The notes under the pieces: model-generated
The model's database searches: none
The model's input: the letters and a program-made list of their open reading frames with translations, nothing else
Told to the model about the DNA's origin: nothing
Position numbers and translations under genes: made by a program
Part shown: piece after piece, positions 11,179 through 22,908 of the stretch
Position numbering within the stretch: the stretch's first letter is position 1
Layout of the letters: each line of letters opens with the position of its first letter
From: Toxonevra muliebris
Lineage: Eukaryota > Arthropoda > Insecta > Diptera > Pallopteridae
DNA: 64,000 nt
Direction of reading: 5' to 3'
Assembly (NCBI GenBank): GCA_963691655.1
Contig: OY829330.1
Span: 18,532,182-18,596,181, forward strand

Positions 11179-12273
11179 ACACTTTGTCGAACAAGTGTGG
11201 CATTCTGGTTTGTTATACAAACTTAAAAAATATGTACCTCAATGTTACTTCGAATTATTAAAATCATACCTAGAAGATCGATATTTTATGGTCAAAGTGG
11301 ACGATTATGTAACCAATATTCATTCGATTAAGGCCGGAGTTCCCCAAGGTAGTGTGCTAGGGCCAGTTCTTTATACCCTTTTTACAGCTGATTTACCATT
11401 GACACAACATACCTACGCTGCAACTTTTGCTGATGACACAGTTGTAATGGCGAGTAACAGCGAGCCTAATGTAGCTACATATCGACTACAGACAAGCCTC
11501 AACAAAATCAACATTTGGTTGGACGAATGGAGAATGAAAGCAAATGAATCAAAGTCTGTACAAACAACAATCACTCTACGAAATGGAACTTGTTCGTCTG
11601 TAACTCTTAATTGTTGCCGCTTACCTCAATTTGATCACGCAAAATATCGTGGAGTACACTTTGATAAGAGGCTCACATGGCAGCACTACATCTTCACAAA
11701 ACGCAAGCAACTAGGATTAAGGATCAGGTCACTATACTGGCTACTTGGTAACAACTCAACTCTTTCTGTAGAAAACAAAGTTTTTATATATAAAACAATA
11801 TTAAAGCCAATATGGACTTATGGAATCCAAATTTGGGGTTCGGCCTCCAAATCAAATCTGGATATAATCCAAAGATTCCAGTCGAAAATTCTTCGTATGT
11901 GTACCAACGCTCCGAAGTTCGTTAGCAATGAAATTATTCACCGAGACCTGAAAATCCCCACTATATATGAAGAGATTAATAATTTTAGTCAAAAATACCA
12001 CAGCCGCCTCAGCGTCCACCCAAATCACCTGGCTACAGAGTTGCTGAATACTGAGAACTACACTCGCAGATTAAAACGGTTTTTACCATTAGATCTACCC
12101 AATAGATTTAAATAATGCAATAACGCTATAACTTTTAACCATTGTTAAAATTTTAAATAACGTAATGAATGCCATTGGGCATTCTTACACATGTCAAATT
12201 TTAAAATCATATTACTAAATGTCAATGTAGACAGATTGTATTTAATAAATTGAGTTAAAAAAAAAAAAAAAAA
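11179..12273 (+). mobile_element. 5'-truncated Jockey-like LINE with 12-bp target duplication
   Basis: ACTTTTAAAATC occurs immediately left (11167-11178) and right (12274-12285) of this segment, which ends in a run of about 18 A. The right copy may share its first A with the tail. The interior encodes the C-terminal half of a LINE reverse transcriptase on the plus strand and begins within a codon of the RT. This is the signature of target-primed reverse transcription with 5' truncation. The related copy at 21712 lacks the insertion. Confidence 0.85.
11180..12115 (+). pseudogene. Jockey-like reverse transcriptase, C-terminal half
   Basis: The frame is open from the truncation point through 12115, and nothing upstream supplies a start. 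It reads VWHSGLLYKLKKYVPQCYF, then IKAGVPQGSVLGPVLYTLF (RT domain 4) and TFADDTVVMA, where FADD is the catalytic motif, then the thumb with KYRGVHFDKRLTWQHY and the block PIWTYGIQIWGSASKSN. These are strong matches to the Jockey clade of insect LINEs. The frame has no internal stop over about 310 codons, so the copy is fairly recent, but it lacks the ORF1, endonuclease and RT N-terminus and cannot move by itself. Confidence 0.85.
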
Positions 12274-12899
12274 ACTTTTAAAATCGATCCGAATTACCAG
12301 CAAATGAGGTGTCTGCATAATTACTAAATTTAGATAAACTATATAGTTTTAATTAATGAAAGTTTTTTAGTTGTGATTTAGATATAATAGGTGATGTTTG
12401 AAGGTAATTCGGATCGACACTTTGTTTAGAGAGTTTTTGTGGAATTTGAGTTCAAAGTTTAGATAAATTTGAAAAATATTTTGAATTTTAGTAAAAAATT
12501 TTGCATTTTAAAATCAAAAAATATTTTTTTATTGAAATATTAATTGAAATTAATAGCGTTTCTTAGAGTTATACCAATTTTGAAACTAACTAGTAATGTT
12601 TACTCAAATTCGATATGAAATTTATTAGTTAGTGTTAAATGATTAGTATTTTTTTTATTCCGGACCACATTTTAATTTCTGATTATGTCAATATACTTAT
12701 AAATTTTAATTCAGAAACTGCCAAGAATGATTCAAAGAAATGTTTTTTTTTGTATATTTCCTTGTGCATCAGCTCATGGGCATGGCCACGAACTACCGAA
12801 TCCAGAGATTTACCTCAAGGACGTTAACATTTGTTCCTCCCTTTTAAATTTTTTTATTTGTGGCCAATGATGAAATATATGAAATTCTTATCAGTAAGA

Positions 12900-12962
12900 A
12901 AGGGGGGAGTTAGGGAGACGTTGGGGGGGGGGGGAGTTAGGGAGACGTTGGGGGGGTTGGGG
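12900..12962 (+). repeat. G-rich tandem duplication
   Basis: Two copies of GGGGAGTTAGGGAGACGTTG are separated by runs of G. The runs of six to fourteen G on one strand could form quadruplexes. Confidence 0.6.
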
Positions 12963-13578
12963 TTGATGTCAGTGGTATTTGACCCCAAATACTTTCCCCT
13001 TTCCTACGTCCCTTAGATCCGCTATTGATCCTACGTAAGATATTACAATCTCATACTTTTGTTTTTAATATATTCGCATCTATCGCCCAGCCACAGCCTC
13101 TTCCCCTAATTTTGATACGCCCATGAGTAGGCCCATGATTGAAAATTAGTTCGGTGTGGAACAAGTACGTCTCCATATCAAATTTTATTAATTTTGCTAG
13201 ATATGATATTCGAAGATATTTGATTTTTGCAAAAATGCCACGCCAACTTTGAGATACGGTCGAATTTTATAGCCAACAATTTGACATACACACAAATGCA
13301 TCTCTACACCAAATTTCACTAAGATCGAACGAACGGTATATGATTACATAAGGAAAATACATAGATTTGGAGAACAATTTGTATGTATGTGTGTGTATGT
13401 ATTTACGCATACATACATACATTTTTTATATGTATATTTTCCTTAAACACCAAATTTATATTTGCATCTAAATAAACTTCAAATTAAAGATAATTTGCTA
13501 TAAATTTTGCTGATCCGAATTACATAGTTACATCATCGATCCGAATTACATGCACACTAAATTTTTCGATCCGAATTG

Positions 13579-14447
13579 GGGTAGAAGGGGGAGCATTCGC
13601 CACTGGGGCACATTTGCCACCCCCCCTTATCTTCTAATTTAAGAAAGTTTTATAATTGAAACAATCTATAATTTGTGCTTTTATCGATCATCTTTCATCC
13701 CTTCTACTTTGACAGTTGAGCTTTGTAAGTGATCGTGGGCAGACGTGTTTTTGTGTGTTTTCGGGTGGTTGCAGAAATATTTCATAGTAAGTAAATCTTG
13801 TAATAACTTTTTTATTTATTGAGTGAGAAAAAAGTTGTTCAACTATGTTATTCCGGTGTTATTTAATTAAAAAATAAGCAATAGTTTCTTTTTATAAATG
13901 TTCAAAAAGTTTAAAAAAAATTGTGTTTTTATGAAAGTGGTTGCTCCTGGGGCACATTCACCAGAATGCGGATGGGGCGGTTTCGACGGCATATAATATG
14001 AATTTTAGACAGTATAATGTTAAATTAACAAAATATTTTAAAAATGAATCATATTTTTGTTACTTTATGTTATAAATAAATTTTCATAAATTAAAAATAA
14101 GTAGAACTTATTCTGACTGATAATATGTAATAGTAATATACAAGAACAAAAATTAAAAAAAAAAAATAACTATTACTTTATCAAAAACCTTGAATTTTAT
14201 TCCTTGACGGTTGCACCCCACCCCCTTGACGAATGTACCCCATGACTGGGGCACTTTCACCATTTTGGACTACTTGGAAAATCATCAAAAAAAATAATAG
14301 AAATCATTATGATAATTAACTCATAAAGATAACAGATGAAAGCTAATAAATGTAAATTTCTAATTAAAAAATAATTTTAAAAAAAACTATTAGTTTAGCC
14401 TAGACAACACTTAAAAAAAAAAGTGGCGAATGCTCCCCCTTCTACCC
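13579..14447. mobile_element. MITE, 869 bp, with 26-bp perfect TIRs
   Basis: The 26-bp ends start GGGTAGAAGGGGGAGCATTC and are perfect inverted repeats. The right flank is TA (14448-14449) and the left is TG (13577-13578); in the sister element copy the site reads GAATTACG, so insertion at a TA with one later change fits. Inside, GGGGCACATTYGCCAC-like blocks recur in both orientations near 13603, 13950, 14210 and 14248, which may be transposase binding sites. There is no coding frame. Confidence 0.75.
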
Positions 14448-14659
14448 TACATGCAATCCATTTTTTCGAGGTGCTGTTACCTAAGTAGCTATTAAAAAAA
14501 AGTTGTGTTTGGTTTTTTTTGGTAGTTAACAACTTTAAAAGAGGAAGAAATATGCTTTAATTTTGTATTAAAACATTTTTTTTCATAAATCTCAAATCCT
14601 TATTTTTAGCGCTCAAAGTTTCCCTTGAAAAAATCGATCCCCATTACCTACACTTACGT

Positions 14660-15435
14660 TATACCATATTCTTTCAATTAGTTTATTCAATGGAATCAAA
14701 GAAAAATATGGTAATATATTCATATATATACAGTAAGTGTAAATTATCGTCATTATCATCGTTTTTAATTATAATAACATCTCAGTCTGCGGCCTTCACT
14801 TTGTATTTGTTTTTTTACATCGATTTGACAAAGCAATTCCGTCTTTGCTACCTCAAGTAATTATAAAAATTATTGCATTAAAATTTGATGTTGCATTGCT
14901 TTGAATGTTTCAAGACTTAATCGAGTCTGCAGAAAAGACTTATTCCATTATACTATTTGTTCCTGGAACTGGCAGATCCAGGGCGGGAGTTTAAAAAAAA
15001 ACACTGTTTTTCGACGCATGAATCACAATTCCCAAAACAAAAATGCATTCTTTGAGAAATAGTTTTAATGCTTCCACAACAATCAGGTTGCAATATATTC
15101 AGTCATTAGCACATCAAAGGGCAGGTTTTAGTGATTACTGGTAAGCATATAACTGATATATGTATTCAACCAAAGCACAGTTATTCATAGAACGGATGGA
15201 CAATAGTCAAATGAATTTTAAAATATTTATGAAATTTGACTTGTAAGCTAATTTTTTACTGTTGATCTCAAATTCAAACAAAGTTGTATATATAAAGCGA
15301 GTGTGTTTCCGTATATATGTTTTCTCTGACATATTGTTGAAATGTACGATTGTGAAATACAAGCTAAATAATAAAATTTAGGTAAATTCAGCAAATCAAT
15401 AAATAAATTCAGGGGATTACAACACACTTTGTTAC
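14660..15435. other. Unassigned AT-rich DNA
   Basis: I see no gene, no RNA and no repeat with defined ends here. Confidence 0.5.
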
Positions 15436-16000
15436 AGCTTATTCACATGGAGCCTAAACTGAGCAATTTCGGCTCTCAACTTCAATTTGGAATTGAAGTC
15501 ATTCACACGGAGTTTTTCTACTTCTTACACAATTTCATTTGGCAGTTGAGTTTTAAGTAAAATTACTATAAATTGTTTTAATATTTATGATAATATGGAG
15601 AGAACAATAGAGAAGTTTAAAAAATCTGTGGACAATATGGAGAACAATACAGAAAGCGTAAATTATATATGGAGAGAACAGTGGAATTGCGAAAACAGCA
15701 GTTGATGGGTTAAAATCAACACACTTATTTTTTTGTATTTTCATTTTTATATTTTTTTTGGTTTTTTATTTATATTTAAATTTTACAGTTATTATTCTGC
15801 TATTGAAGTGTTTTTCTTCGATTCCTCTACCAATACTTATCGATTAACAGAGTTGTCTTCGGAGTGTAGCACAATCCTAACACAATTTCAACGGAATTGA
15901 GCATCAACTCATCATTTATTTATTTACCATTTATTTCCTTAACGAAATTGCGCAATTTCAACTCAATTTCAGCTGAAATAACAAGGCATGTGAATAAGCT
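15436..16000. mobile_element. MITE-like element with 14-bp TIRs
   Basis: AGCTTATTCACATG at 15436-15449 is exactly mirrored by CATGTGAATAAGCT at 15987-16000. Near each end lie further CAATTTC/GAAATTG repeats in both orientations, and ATTCACAYGGAG is repeated directly at 15442 and 15501. The interior is AT-rich and noncoding; it has a diverged direct repeat of TATGGAGAGAACARTAGA around 15594-15680. No clear target duplication is visible. Confidence 0.55.
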
Positions 16001-17240
16001 ATTAGACTAAAACGGAATTCCGTTTTCTTACATTCTTGTGAAGCTGCTGCAGGTGTGTAAGTATTTGAAAAGTTCAATTGATTGTGTACAGTAGTTTCTG
16101 TGTGCTTTCGCCTGATAAAGTCGATTTTTCATTCAGATTTGTTTTGTGTGCGTAATAGCATAAAATGAGTAAAAATTCGTAGTGGTCCTGAGCCGGCACC
16201 TTTTTTTGTTGCTTTTGTTGTTATTTGTATATTATTTTAATTTTTTGTGTTTCAATTGCATGTTGCTTGTCTATTGTCGGTTTTTCGATTTACTTAGTGA
16301 AACACACGCATCACAGTGAGCTTATAGGCAGCTCACAAACAAAAAAATTTTAAATAATTATATTATTTTATTAGTTATTTTGTTATGCAAAATTGGCTCC
16401 AACGAGAGATGAACGCCTTTAGCAATTTCTCATTTTTAACAGTCTTTTAATTTTTTCTTCTTTTTTGAGATTCTATTTGGAATGGAGAAATGTTTCTATT
16501 CTATAATAAATGTTTGACAATATTATAAATATTTTTTCATTGTATATTTTTTAAATTTGCTCATTTCTTCCTAAGTTAAAAAAATTTTGCATAAAGTTAC
16601 TCGATTCCTCGTGGCTGTAGCAGTAATTATTTCATGGACAAGATTTTTTGACTTTTTCATAATTGAAGTTATTATTATATATATTATTTTTTAATTATTT
16701 ATCTTTATTTTGAAAGGTTATCCTATATTATGGTCTTACAAATACAATACTTATGTATGAGTTGATTTTGTAGTTTTTTTCATCTTTATAATTATAAGAG
16801 CACGTACGTATCTTATTCTTTATACAATAGATGAGCACGTTATGTTTCATTTTGGTTTTCGTTTTCTAATCCAGTTATTGTTATTATTACGGATTTTTAT
16901 TAAGAATTATTTATTACATTTAATTTAAAAAGGACCCCAAAATTATAAGAAATGTCTCATCTGGAGAAGGGGAGTAGGGGTTGGTTGGGAAATTAATAAT
17001 TGTTCTTTAGCTAAGCTATAACAATGATTGGCTTATAAGTACGTAAGATAAATAAATATATTTTTTACATTTTAAGGCTAATATTTAATTTTCGCTACCA
17101 AATGATCTTAGATTTAAGGTATATACAAAAAAGATACGAATCATTTAATTGAGATTCATTGACGATGTCTTAATCCAGTCATTATAAAAGATTTTCATCA
17201 TAATAATTCTTATCTGAGATTTTTTCAGTAATTGGGTATG
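16001..17240. other. Unassigned AT-rich DNA
   Basis: Long T runs and scattered short frames, with nothing recognisable. Confidence 0.5.
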
Positions 17241-17243
17241 ATA

Positions 17244-17440
17244 GATGGAAAAACCACAAAAATCAGTTTTGGAGTTGCAGAGCGACTCCTGAAAAACCTA
17301 CTTTACATATTTTCTAAGCAATCTGGGTAGTTCAGAGCCCAAACTTCCGATCCATATAACAGAACACTTAATATAAGACTGTTGAAGAGGTGAACCCGTG
17401 AGCTATGTGATTGCATTTGAAGAATATCGAGCCATAATCG
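17244..17440 (-). pseudogene. LINE reverse transcriptase fragment (C-terminal)
   Basis: On the minus strand the DNA reads RVHLFNSLILSVLLYGSEVW, then ALNYPDCLENM, a stop, and SRFFRSRSATPKL. The LLYGSEVW block is the conserved segment after the thumb in many LINE reverse transcriptases. It carries one stop and is too short for function. It is probably part of the same insertion as 18965-19870 because the order on the minus strand fits one RT. Confidence 0.65.
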
Positions 17441-17443
17441 CCA

Positions 17444-17679
17444 ATTTATCGTAAGCGACAAAATCATAATTCTTCAGGAGACGCTTTTTTGTGTTTTTCT
17501 TTTAAACTATTTAAAAAATACCGTAATTTTGTATGTATAAATTATTTATATCTATTTATCGAACAATGAAAAAAAAATTATGTTTTTTGAAATCTGTGCG
17601 TAACTTATGGCGCTTACGATATTTTTCGCTGTCATGAATTTGGTGTGAAGCATGAAGTATTGAGGCGCTTACGATAAAT
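17444..17679. repeat. Small TIR element, 236 bp
   Basis: ATTTATCGTAAGCG (17444-17457) is mirrored by CGCTTACGATAAAT (17666-17679), and a third copy GCGCTTACGATA lies near 17610. It abuts the LINE fragment at 17440, so it may have inserted in or next to it. Confidence 0.5.
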
Positions 17680-18964
17680 AATTTTTTTTTTTTTAATTTT
17701 TGCAACTTGTCTCGTTCGCAGTCGAATCTTCGTACTTTTTATTTGAATGACTAAAAATTAAAATATCTATTCAAATGTGTCTAAGGCAGTCACAAAGAAA
17801 TGCTCTGAATAGTGAGGTAATTGAAATTTTAGAGTTCTTATTCAAAAACTATTTATTAAAATTCAAAATTTTGAGTTTTTTTCTTTGCTTTTTGATTGAT
17901 CAATCAAAAAAAGCTTTCTTGAATTTTCTTCGTCCAAAATATGATTTTTGTAAAAGTCATTTCTTTCTAAACTGATATTCTTCTTCTCTGTCCGTGTGCC
18001 TAAACTTTTCACACAAATTGCATTTGTCGTTTTTTGGTTGATTTTCTATAAAATATTGCATTTTTGATAAATATTTAAAGTTATCATCAGTGATGTCATT
18101 TTGAAAATTTTATGTGGATGAATTTATCCTTTCGAGGGGAGGATTTTGCTTAAAGGGGAAGAATTTTTCAAAATGTCTTAAAAGTTTTTAACAAAGTATA
18201 ATTGCCAAAAGTTCCACAAATGGATAGAAATTGTTTGTTGAAAATTTAGTCGTACTTAAAGCTTTTAAGTTATGAAAAATAAACCAATTCATATAAAAAC
18301 AAAACATTTCATCTTTGGAAACAAACGATGCAATATTAATATTAGTAAATAATAATAAAAAACAATGAAGATTAAAAAACTAAAACAAACATTTCTTCGT
18401 TCTTCTCAAAACAGGGTATAAAAAAATAAGATGTTATTTATGGTATTTTTGACACAGTCGGAGACATTATTTTTTTTTAGCATTTCCTGACCAACCATTA
18501 CTGCATTAACAGTTGCATTCAGCAAGCAATTTATTGATATTTATTAAATATCCATACTTCATTTTACGCAGTTTTTCTGCTATTGATTTAAATTGTCAAA
18601 AATTACAAACATTAAGATTTTTCTGAAATTTCGTCAAGATGGTGCTCTACATCTGATTACAAAACATAGTTGCTATCTTTCTTTTTCTTATGGGAAATAT
18701 AATTAGAAGTAGTTTTGTAAGAGCAAGACAATAATATTACCTGTGGGGTATTATCTTGTCAAAATTACTGAAAAATCCTCTCAGTTTCTTCTCATTTGCT
18801 CATTGGCAGTAACCCACCGACAAATAAAACAGAGCTAGTCATAGTAACAAATATTTCACAGACAGAAACGAAAATAGCCCATCAGAAAACATTTAGTTTG
18901 GTTTAGGTTTTTTTTTTTCTTTCTATACAACCCAAAAATTCATGCCGTTTGGGGAGGACAGGAG
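17680..18964. other. Unassigned AT-rich DNA
   Basis: Nothing recognisable. It sits between two pieces of one LINE and may be a later insertion, but I see no ends. Confidence 0.4.
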
Positions 18965-19150
18965 GATTTAGATTTGAGCGGAGTACGAATCGGAGTACCT
19001 TCGACAGCACTGGTTATCATACCTTTGCGTCATGGCTCGATATGCTTAACTTGTGACATTGCAGAGTTAGCTTTAGTCACCATTTGTTTTGTGATATTGA
19101 GGAACGGTACAGAACGGTATACCCAGATAAGTGTACTCCTTTTTAATAGA
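18965..19150 (-). pseudogene. LINE RT fragment (thumb region)
   Basis: On the minus strand one frame gives KKEYTYLGIPF, the YLG motif of the RT thumb, and after a shift another gives NITKQMVTKANSAMSQVKHI and then a stop. Together they look like a continuous thumb domain with one indel. It sits between the RT N-terminal part at 19215-19430 and the C-terminal block at 17244-17440; the RT palm with the YADD motif is missing. Confidence 0.55.
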
Positions 19151-19214
19151 ACTTAAAACGAAGACACAAAAAGGGAGATGATGAGTTTTAAGTGCTCATT
19201 TCTTCGTTCTGCAA

Positions 19215-19870
19215 GTTATTATTGAATAAATGCATGCATGTTGCCTTCACTAGGAAGATTTACCAAAAACTCATTAGTGATTCCATCCAGGTCAGCGGAT
19301 TTGGCGCTCTTTAGAGTTACAAGTGTATCTACAAGTTCAGATAATTTAATGTCTTGATCCAGCCATAGATGCCTAGCATCGAGGGAAAATGTTGGTGATG
19401 GTAGGTACTCTTCAACAAAGAAACCCAAATAGCCACGCCATATGCCGGGACCAATTGGATTACCAGTTTTTGGTTTATTATTAATTTTTTTGATTAAAGC
19501 TCAGAAGTCTTGTGTGCTTTTAACTTGCAAAAACGTCATCTGAAGTTTCATAAAATAATCTTATTTTTTTAGTTAAATTGTACCTTTAAAAGATTTTTTC
19601 AGCATTAAGTAATTTGAAAGTTCGGTTGTATGGAATGAACTTTTCTTAGGGCGCTACGAACAAGTTTCTTGAGCACAGCACAGTTGCCATTTAGTCTTAG
19701 AGACATTAAAGATTGGAATGACTCTGAAGAATTCTCTACCCATTTTAGGAAACGTGGTGTTATTGATGGGGCGACCGTCATCGAGGATGATTAACTAAGG
19801 TAAGTGGTCCGAGTTTGTTACGGATAACAGTATTTTTGAGTCTACTGCTGTGCTGAAACTAATTATATTA
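19215..19870 (-). pseudogene. LINE endonuclease end and RT start, broken
   Basis: Reading the minus strand from 19870, VTNSDHLP marks the end of the endonuclease, LILDDGRP follows after a stop, and then a linker frame with WVENSSESFQSLMSLRLNGN leads to NNKPKTGNPIGPGIWRGY. The last frame (19428-19219) has KSADLDGITNEFLVNLP, the first RT motif. At least three frame changes are needed. It is the N-terminal portion of the dismembered LINE whose C-terminal parts are at 18965 and 17244. Confidence 0.65.
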
Positions 19871-21709
19871 ATATTTTATTAAAAAAAAAAAACAAATAAA
19901 ATTATTTTTATGAAAAAAATGTATGTCAAAGTTGTTGTCAAAAGAGAATGAATTGTTCTGAAACTATTTTAACGTAAAAAAAAAAACACTAAAAAACTGA
20001 CCGTTTCAATCTAAACTATGTATACTTGGTATAGACATTAACAGGGATCGGAGAAAAGGCAAAATAAAATTTATAATTTATAGTATTCAAGGGTTTTTAA
20101 AAAATTTTTAATTGCTATCTTTTTCTTCCTCATAAGCGACATAGTCAGAAATTTGAAATTTTAAAATCAATGCCAACTATAAATAAGAAATTTTATTTTG
20201 TCTTTTTCCCGCCTTTATTACTCATAAAAAAAAATCGGTAAAATGTGAAATCTTGAGAAGTCAATAAAAAAAATTTCTGTATGAGTTTAATTATACTCGG
20301 ACACCTGGGCTTGATGCAAATTGTTCAATAAGCATAGGTTCCCGAGATTAATTTACGTGTTTTTGAATTTTTTCGCCCTCATAGAGTACGTGAGCAAACA
20401 CTGAGAGAGTCGACATCGGGGGTCAAATTTTTCTATATGAACGTATGTGAATCGGGTTCATACAAATGAGCAGAGACGTTGACATCTGCTCGTCTCATGT
20501 GCTCAATTGTGGCCGACAGAATTTCGTAGTCGTGTGTTCGAGTAGCTGCTGTCGTCAATGTGTATGGCCCATAACTAGTTTATTATTTTTGGGCATATTT
20601 TCGAAGCAATTATGTACTAATCGTGCATTTATGAAACTTATTCCGGGTGACCTAGTATTTGTGAAAGTGGTAGTAATTCTAATAGTAGTATGTTTGTATG
20701 CAAGATCTCTCCATGTCATTGTATAGAATATCCGCATACACATGACGAATTTCATGTGCTGGTAAAAACCTCAATCGATCGATCTTATCTAATCATGAAA
20801 CCCAGCATATATTATTTAGTTATTCATTTCAAATTTATTTCTTCTTAAGTATACAAAGAGAAGATGTAATAAAGTTTAACAAAAAAATGTAAAAGATGTG
20901 ACTTTGCTTGATTACGTAATTGCGCAGCGACCTTGATTTTTTTTGCATTTTTTATTGTTTATTTATTGTTTTTTTTTTTTGCCTCTCTGTTTGGGATTTT
21001 AAATATTTAATTTAAAATGTCTTTTTTGTTGTTTATGGTTTTTATATGGTTGTTTGTACTTCTTCTTCTTTGCCTCCGACTGGTGTATTGGAATACAATT
21101 CTTCTCGTTTTCAATACAAAATTAAAGCATGGGTTTTTTTGTACGTTAATGAAAGTGACACGAATTGTTCTTAAAAAAATTAACCAATACTTATTATCCT
21201 TATTCCGGTTATTCTCATTTTTAATTTAAATTTTTTTTGGGCTTATATGTTTGTATGTATGTGTTTTGTTGCTTGTTGTTTTAATTGGCTTAAAATTACA
21301 AATAAATTTTGTTTGCAATTTGGACTAAGACCAACTGCGAACATGTCACACATACCATTTGTATGTATGTAGACTAATATATTGTTGTAAAGATCTATGC
21401 CAGAGTCATTTTAATTCCCCTGCGGATATTGAATTAATTTATCCGTCCCAATGATTTCTAATTTGAATTTAATGACTGTTGTGTAAGCCGAATTTTTATA
21501 ATTTCAACTGACTGATCTAAATTATTTTAAATTTTTACTATTGCCACTTTATATAGGTCAGAGCTTGAAACTATATATGTATCCCCATAATAAGTTAAAT
21601 AATTTATGTCAGAATGAAGAAATATAATTTCATAATTAGTTATAACATTTTGGCTCCTTCGCAATAAATTTTGTAGTTATATTTTTGCATTTCTTGCAGG
21701 GTGATAATG
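19871..21709. other. Unassigned AT-rich DNA
   Basis: Frames such as 20466-20726 (MSRDVDICSSHVLNCGRQNF) are cysteine-rich but match no domain I know, and the opposite strand is open as well. I see no element ends. Confidence 0.45.
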
Positions 21710-21711
21710 TA

Positions 21712-22908
21712 ACGTAAGTGTGGGTAAAATTGATCATTTTGTTTTGCTAATAACTTTACTTTGGTATATTTTATAATTACTTCCTTTTTTAGAAAAGAAC
21801 GTGAAATATTTTCACTCTCTAATGGTATGCAACACTTATTTTTTTTTATTTGAAATTAATCAGTTGTCAGTGAAAAAAACTAAGTAAGAAATCCACAAAT
21901 TTTATAACAATTAAGTTGAATCTCTGATCCGAATTCCAACCACACACGGTGTTTACATAATTACAAAATTGAGAAAAACTGTATAATTTTAATTAATGAA
22001 AGTTTTTAGCTGTGATTTAGATATAATAAGTGTTGTTGGAGGTTATTTAAATCGACTCTTTATTTAGAGAGTTTTTGGGGAATTTGGATTCCAAGTTTTG
22101 ATAAAATATTTTGAGTTAATTTAAAAATTTGGCATTTTTAAAATCAAATTTTTTTTTTTATTGAAATATTAATGACAATTAATAGTGTTTCTTAGTATTA
22201 TACCAATTTTGAAACTAATTTTTAATTAAATTTCATATGAATTTTTGGTTTTTTTTTTAGTATTGATATTTATTATATACAGAATTCAAACTTATTATTT
22301 AAAGAGCGCTCATATGGCTTAATATTTATTTCATTTTGAGAATCAGCTAAAAAATCGTTGCAAATATTCCATTATTTCGCGTCGCCCCGGACTAGCAGAT
22401 CCAGAGATTTCCTTAAAGGGAGATAACATTTGTTCATGCCTTTTTTATTTGATTTACTTTAGCTCGATATGATATTCGAAGATATTGGATTTTTGCGAAA
22501 ATGCCACGCCCACTTTGAGATACGGTCGAATTTTATAGCCCACAACACACACACACAAATGCATCTCTACACCAAATTTCACTAAGATCGGACAAACGGT
22601 ATATGATTAGATAAGGGAAATACATAGCTATGAACAATAAATATGTATGAATTTATATATATAAAAAAATTTTTCTTATATATTTTCCTTAAACACCAAA
22701 AATTACATTTTGTGTTTAAATAAAAGATAATTTGTTATTAATTTTTGCAAACTCAATTCTTTGATCCGAATTACGTACAATTAATTTTTTTCAATGTGAT
22801 ATTACTTTACCAATAGTATTGTGAAAGTTATGAATTTCTTTTTTTAATAGTCAACAACTTTAAAAGAGGAAGAAATATGCTTAATTTGTATTAAAACATG
22901 TTTTTTTA
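21712..22908. mobile_element. TA-target TIR element, copy 2, truncated
   Basis: It starts with ACGTAAGTGTGGGTAAAATT next to TA and follows copy 1 closely: TTTTGTTTTGCTAATAACTT, CTAATGGTATGCAAYACTTA, AAATCCACAAATTTTATAAC, CGATATGATATTCGAAGATA and CTTTAAAAGAGGAAGAAATA all occur in the same order. The Jockey-like LINE and the 869-bp MITE are absent, and several hundred bases corresponding to 12.65-13.19 kb are mostly missing. Homology ends near 22908, before the right TIR. Confidence 0.75.

Larger units (their letters stand above)
10797..14659. mobile_element. TA-target TIR element, copy 1, with nested insertions
   Basis: The ends are inverted: ACGTAAATGAGGGTAATTCG at 10797 and, on the other strand, ACGTAAGTGTAGGTAATGGG from 14659. 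TA flanks both (10795-10796 and 14660-14661). The motif GATCCGAATTAC or its complement recurs inside, near 10810, 10830, 12283, 12405, 13512, 13538 and 13567. Without its two insertions it would be about 1.9 kb. It has no open frame that looks like a transposase. TA duplication is typical of the Tc1/mariner group, so it may be a non-autonomous member. A second copy is at 21712-22908. Confidence 0.65.

Noticed and set aside
13380..13430. GTATGTATGT-type microsatellite
   Set aside because: It is real but short and lies inside the TA-target element; such tracts are common in fly DNA and add nothing.
20466..20726. Cysteine-rich frame MSRDVDICSSHVLNCG
   Set aside because: The opposite strand is open over most of it, there is no domain and no gene context.
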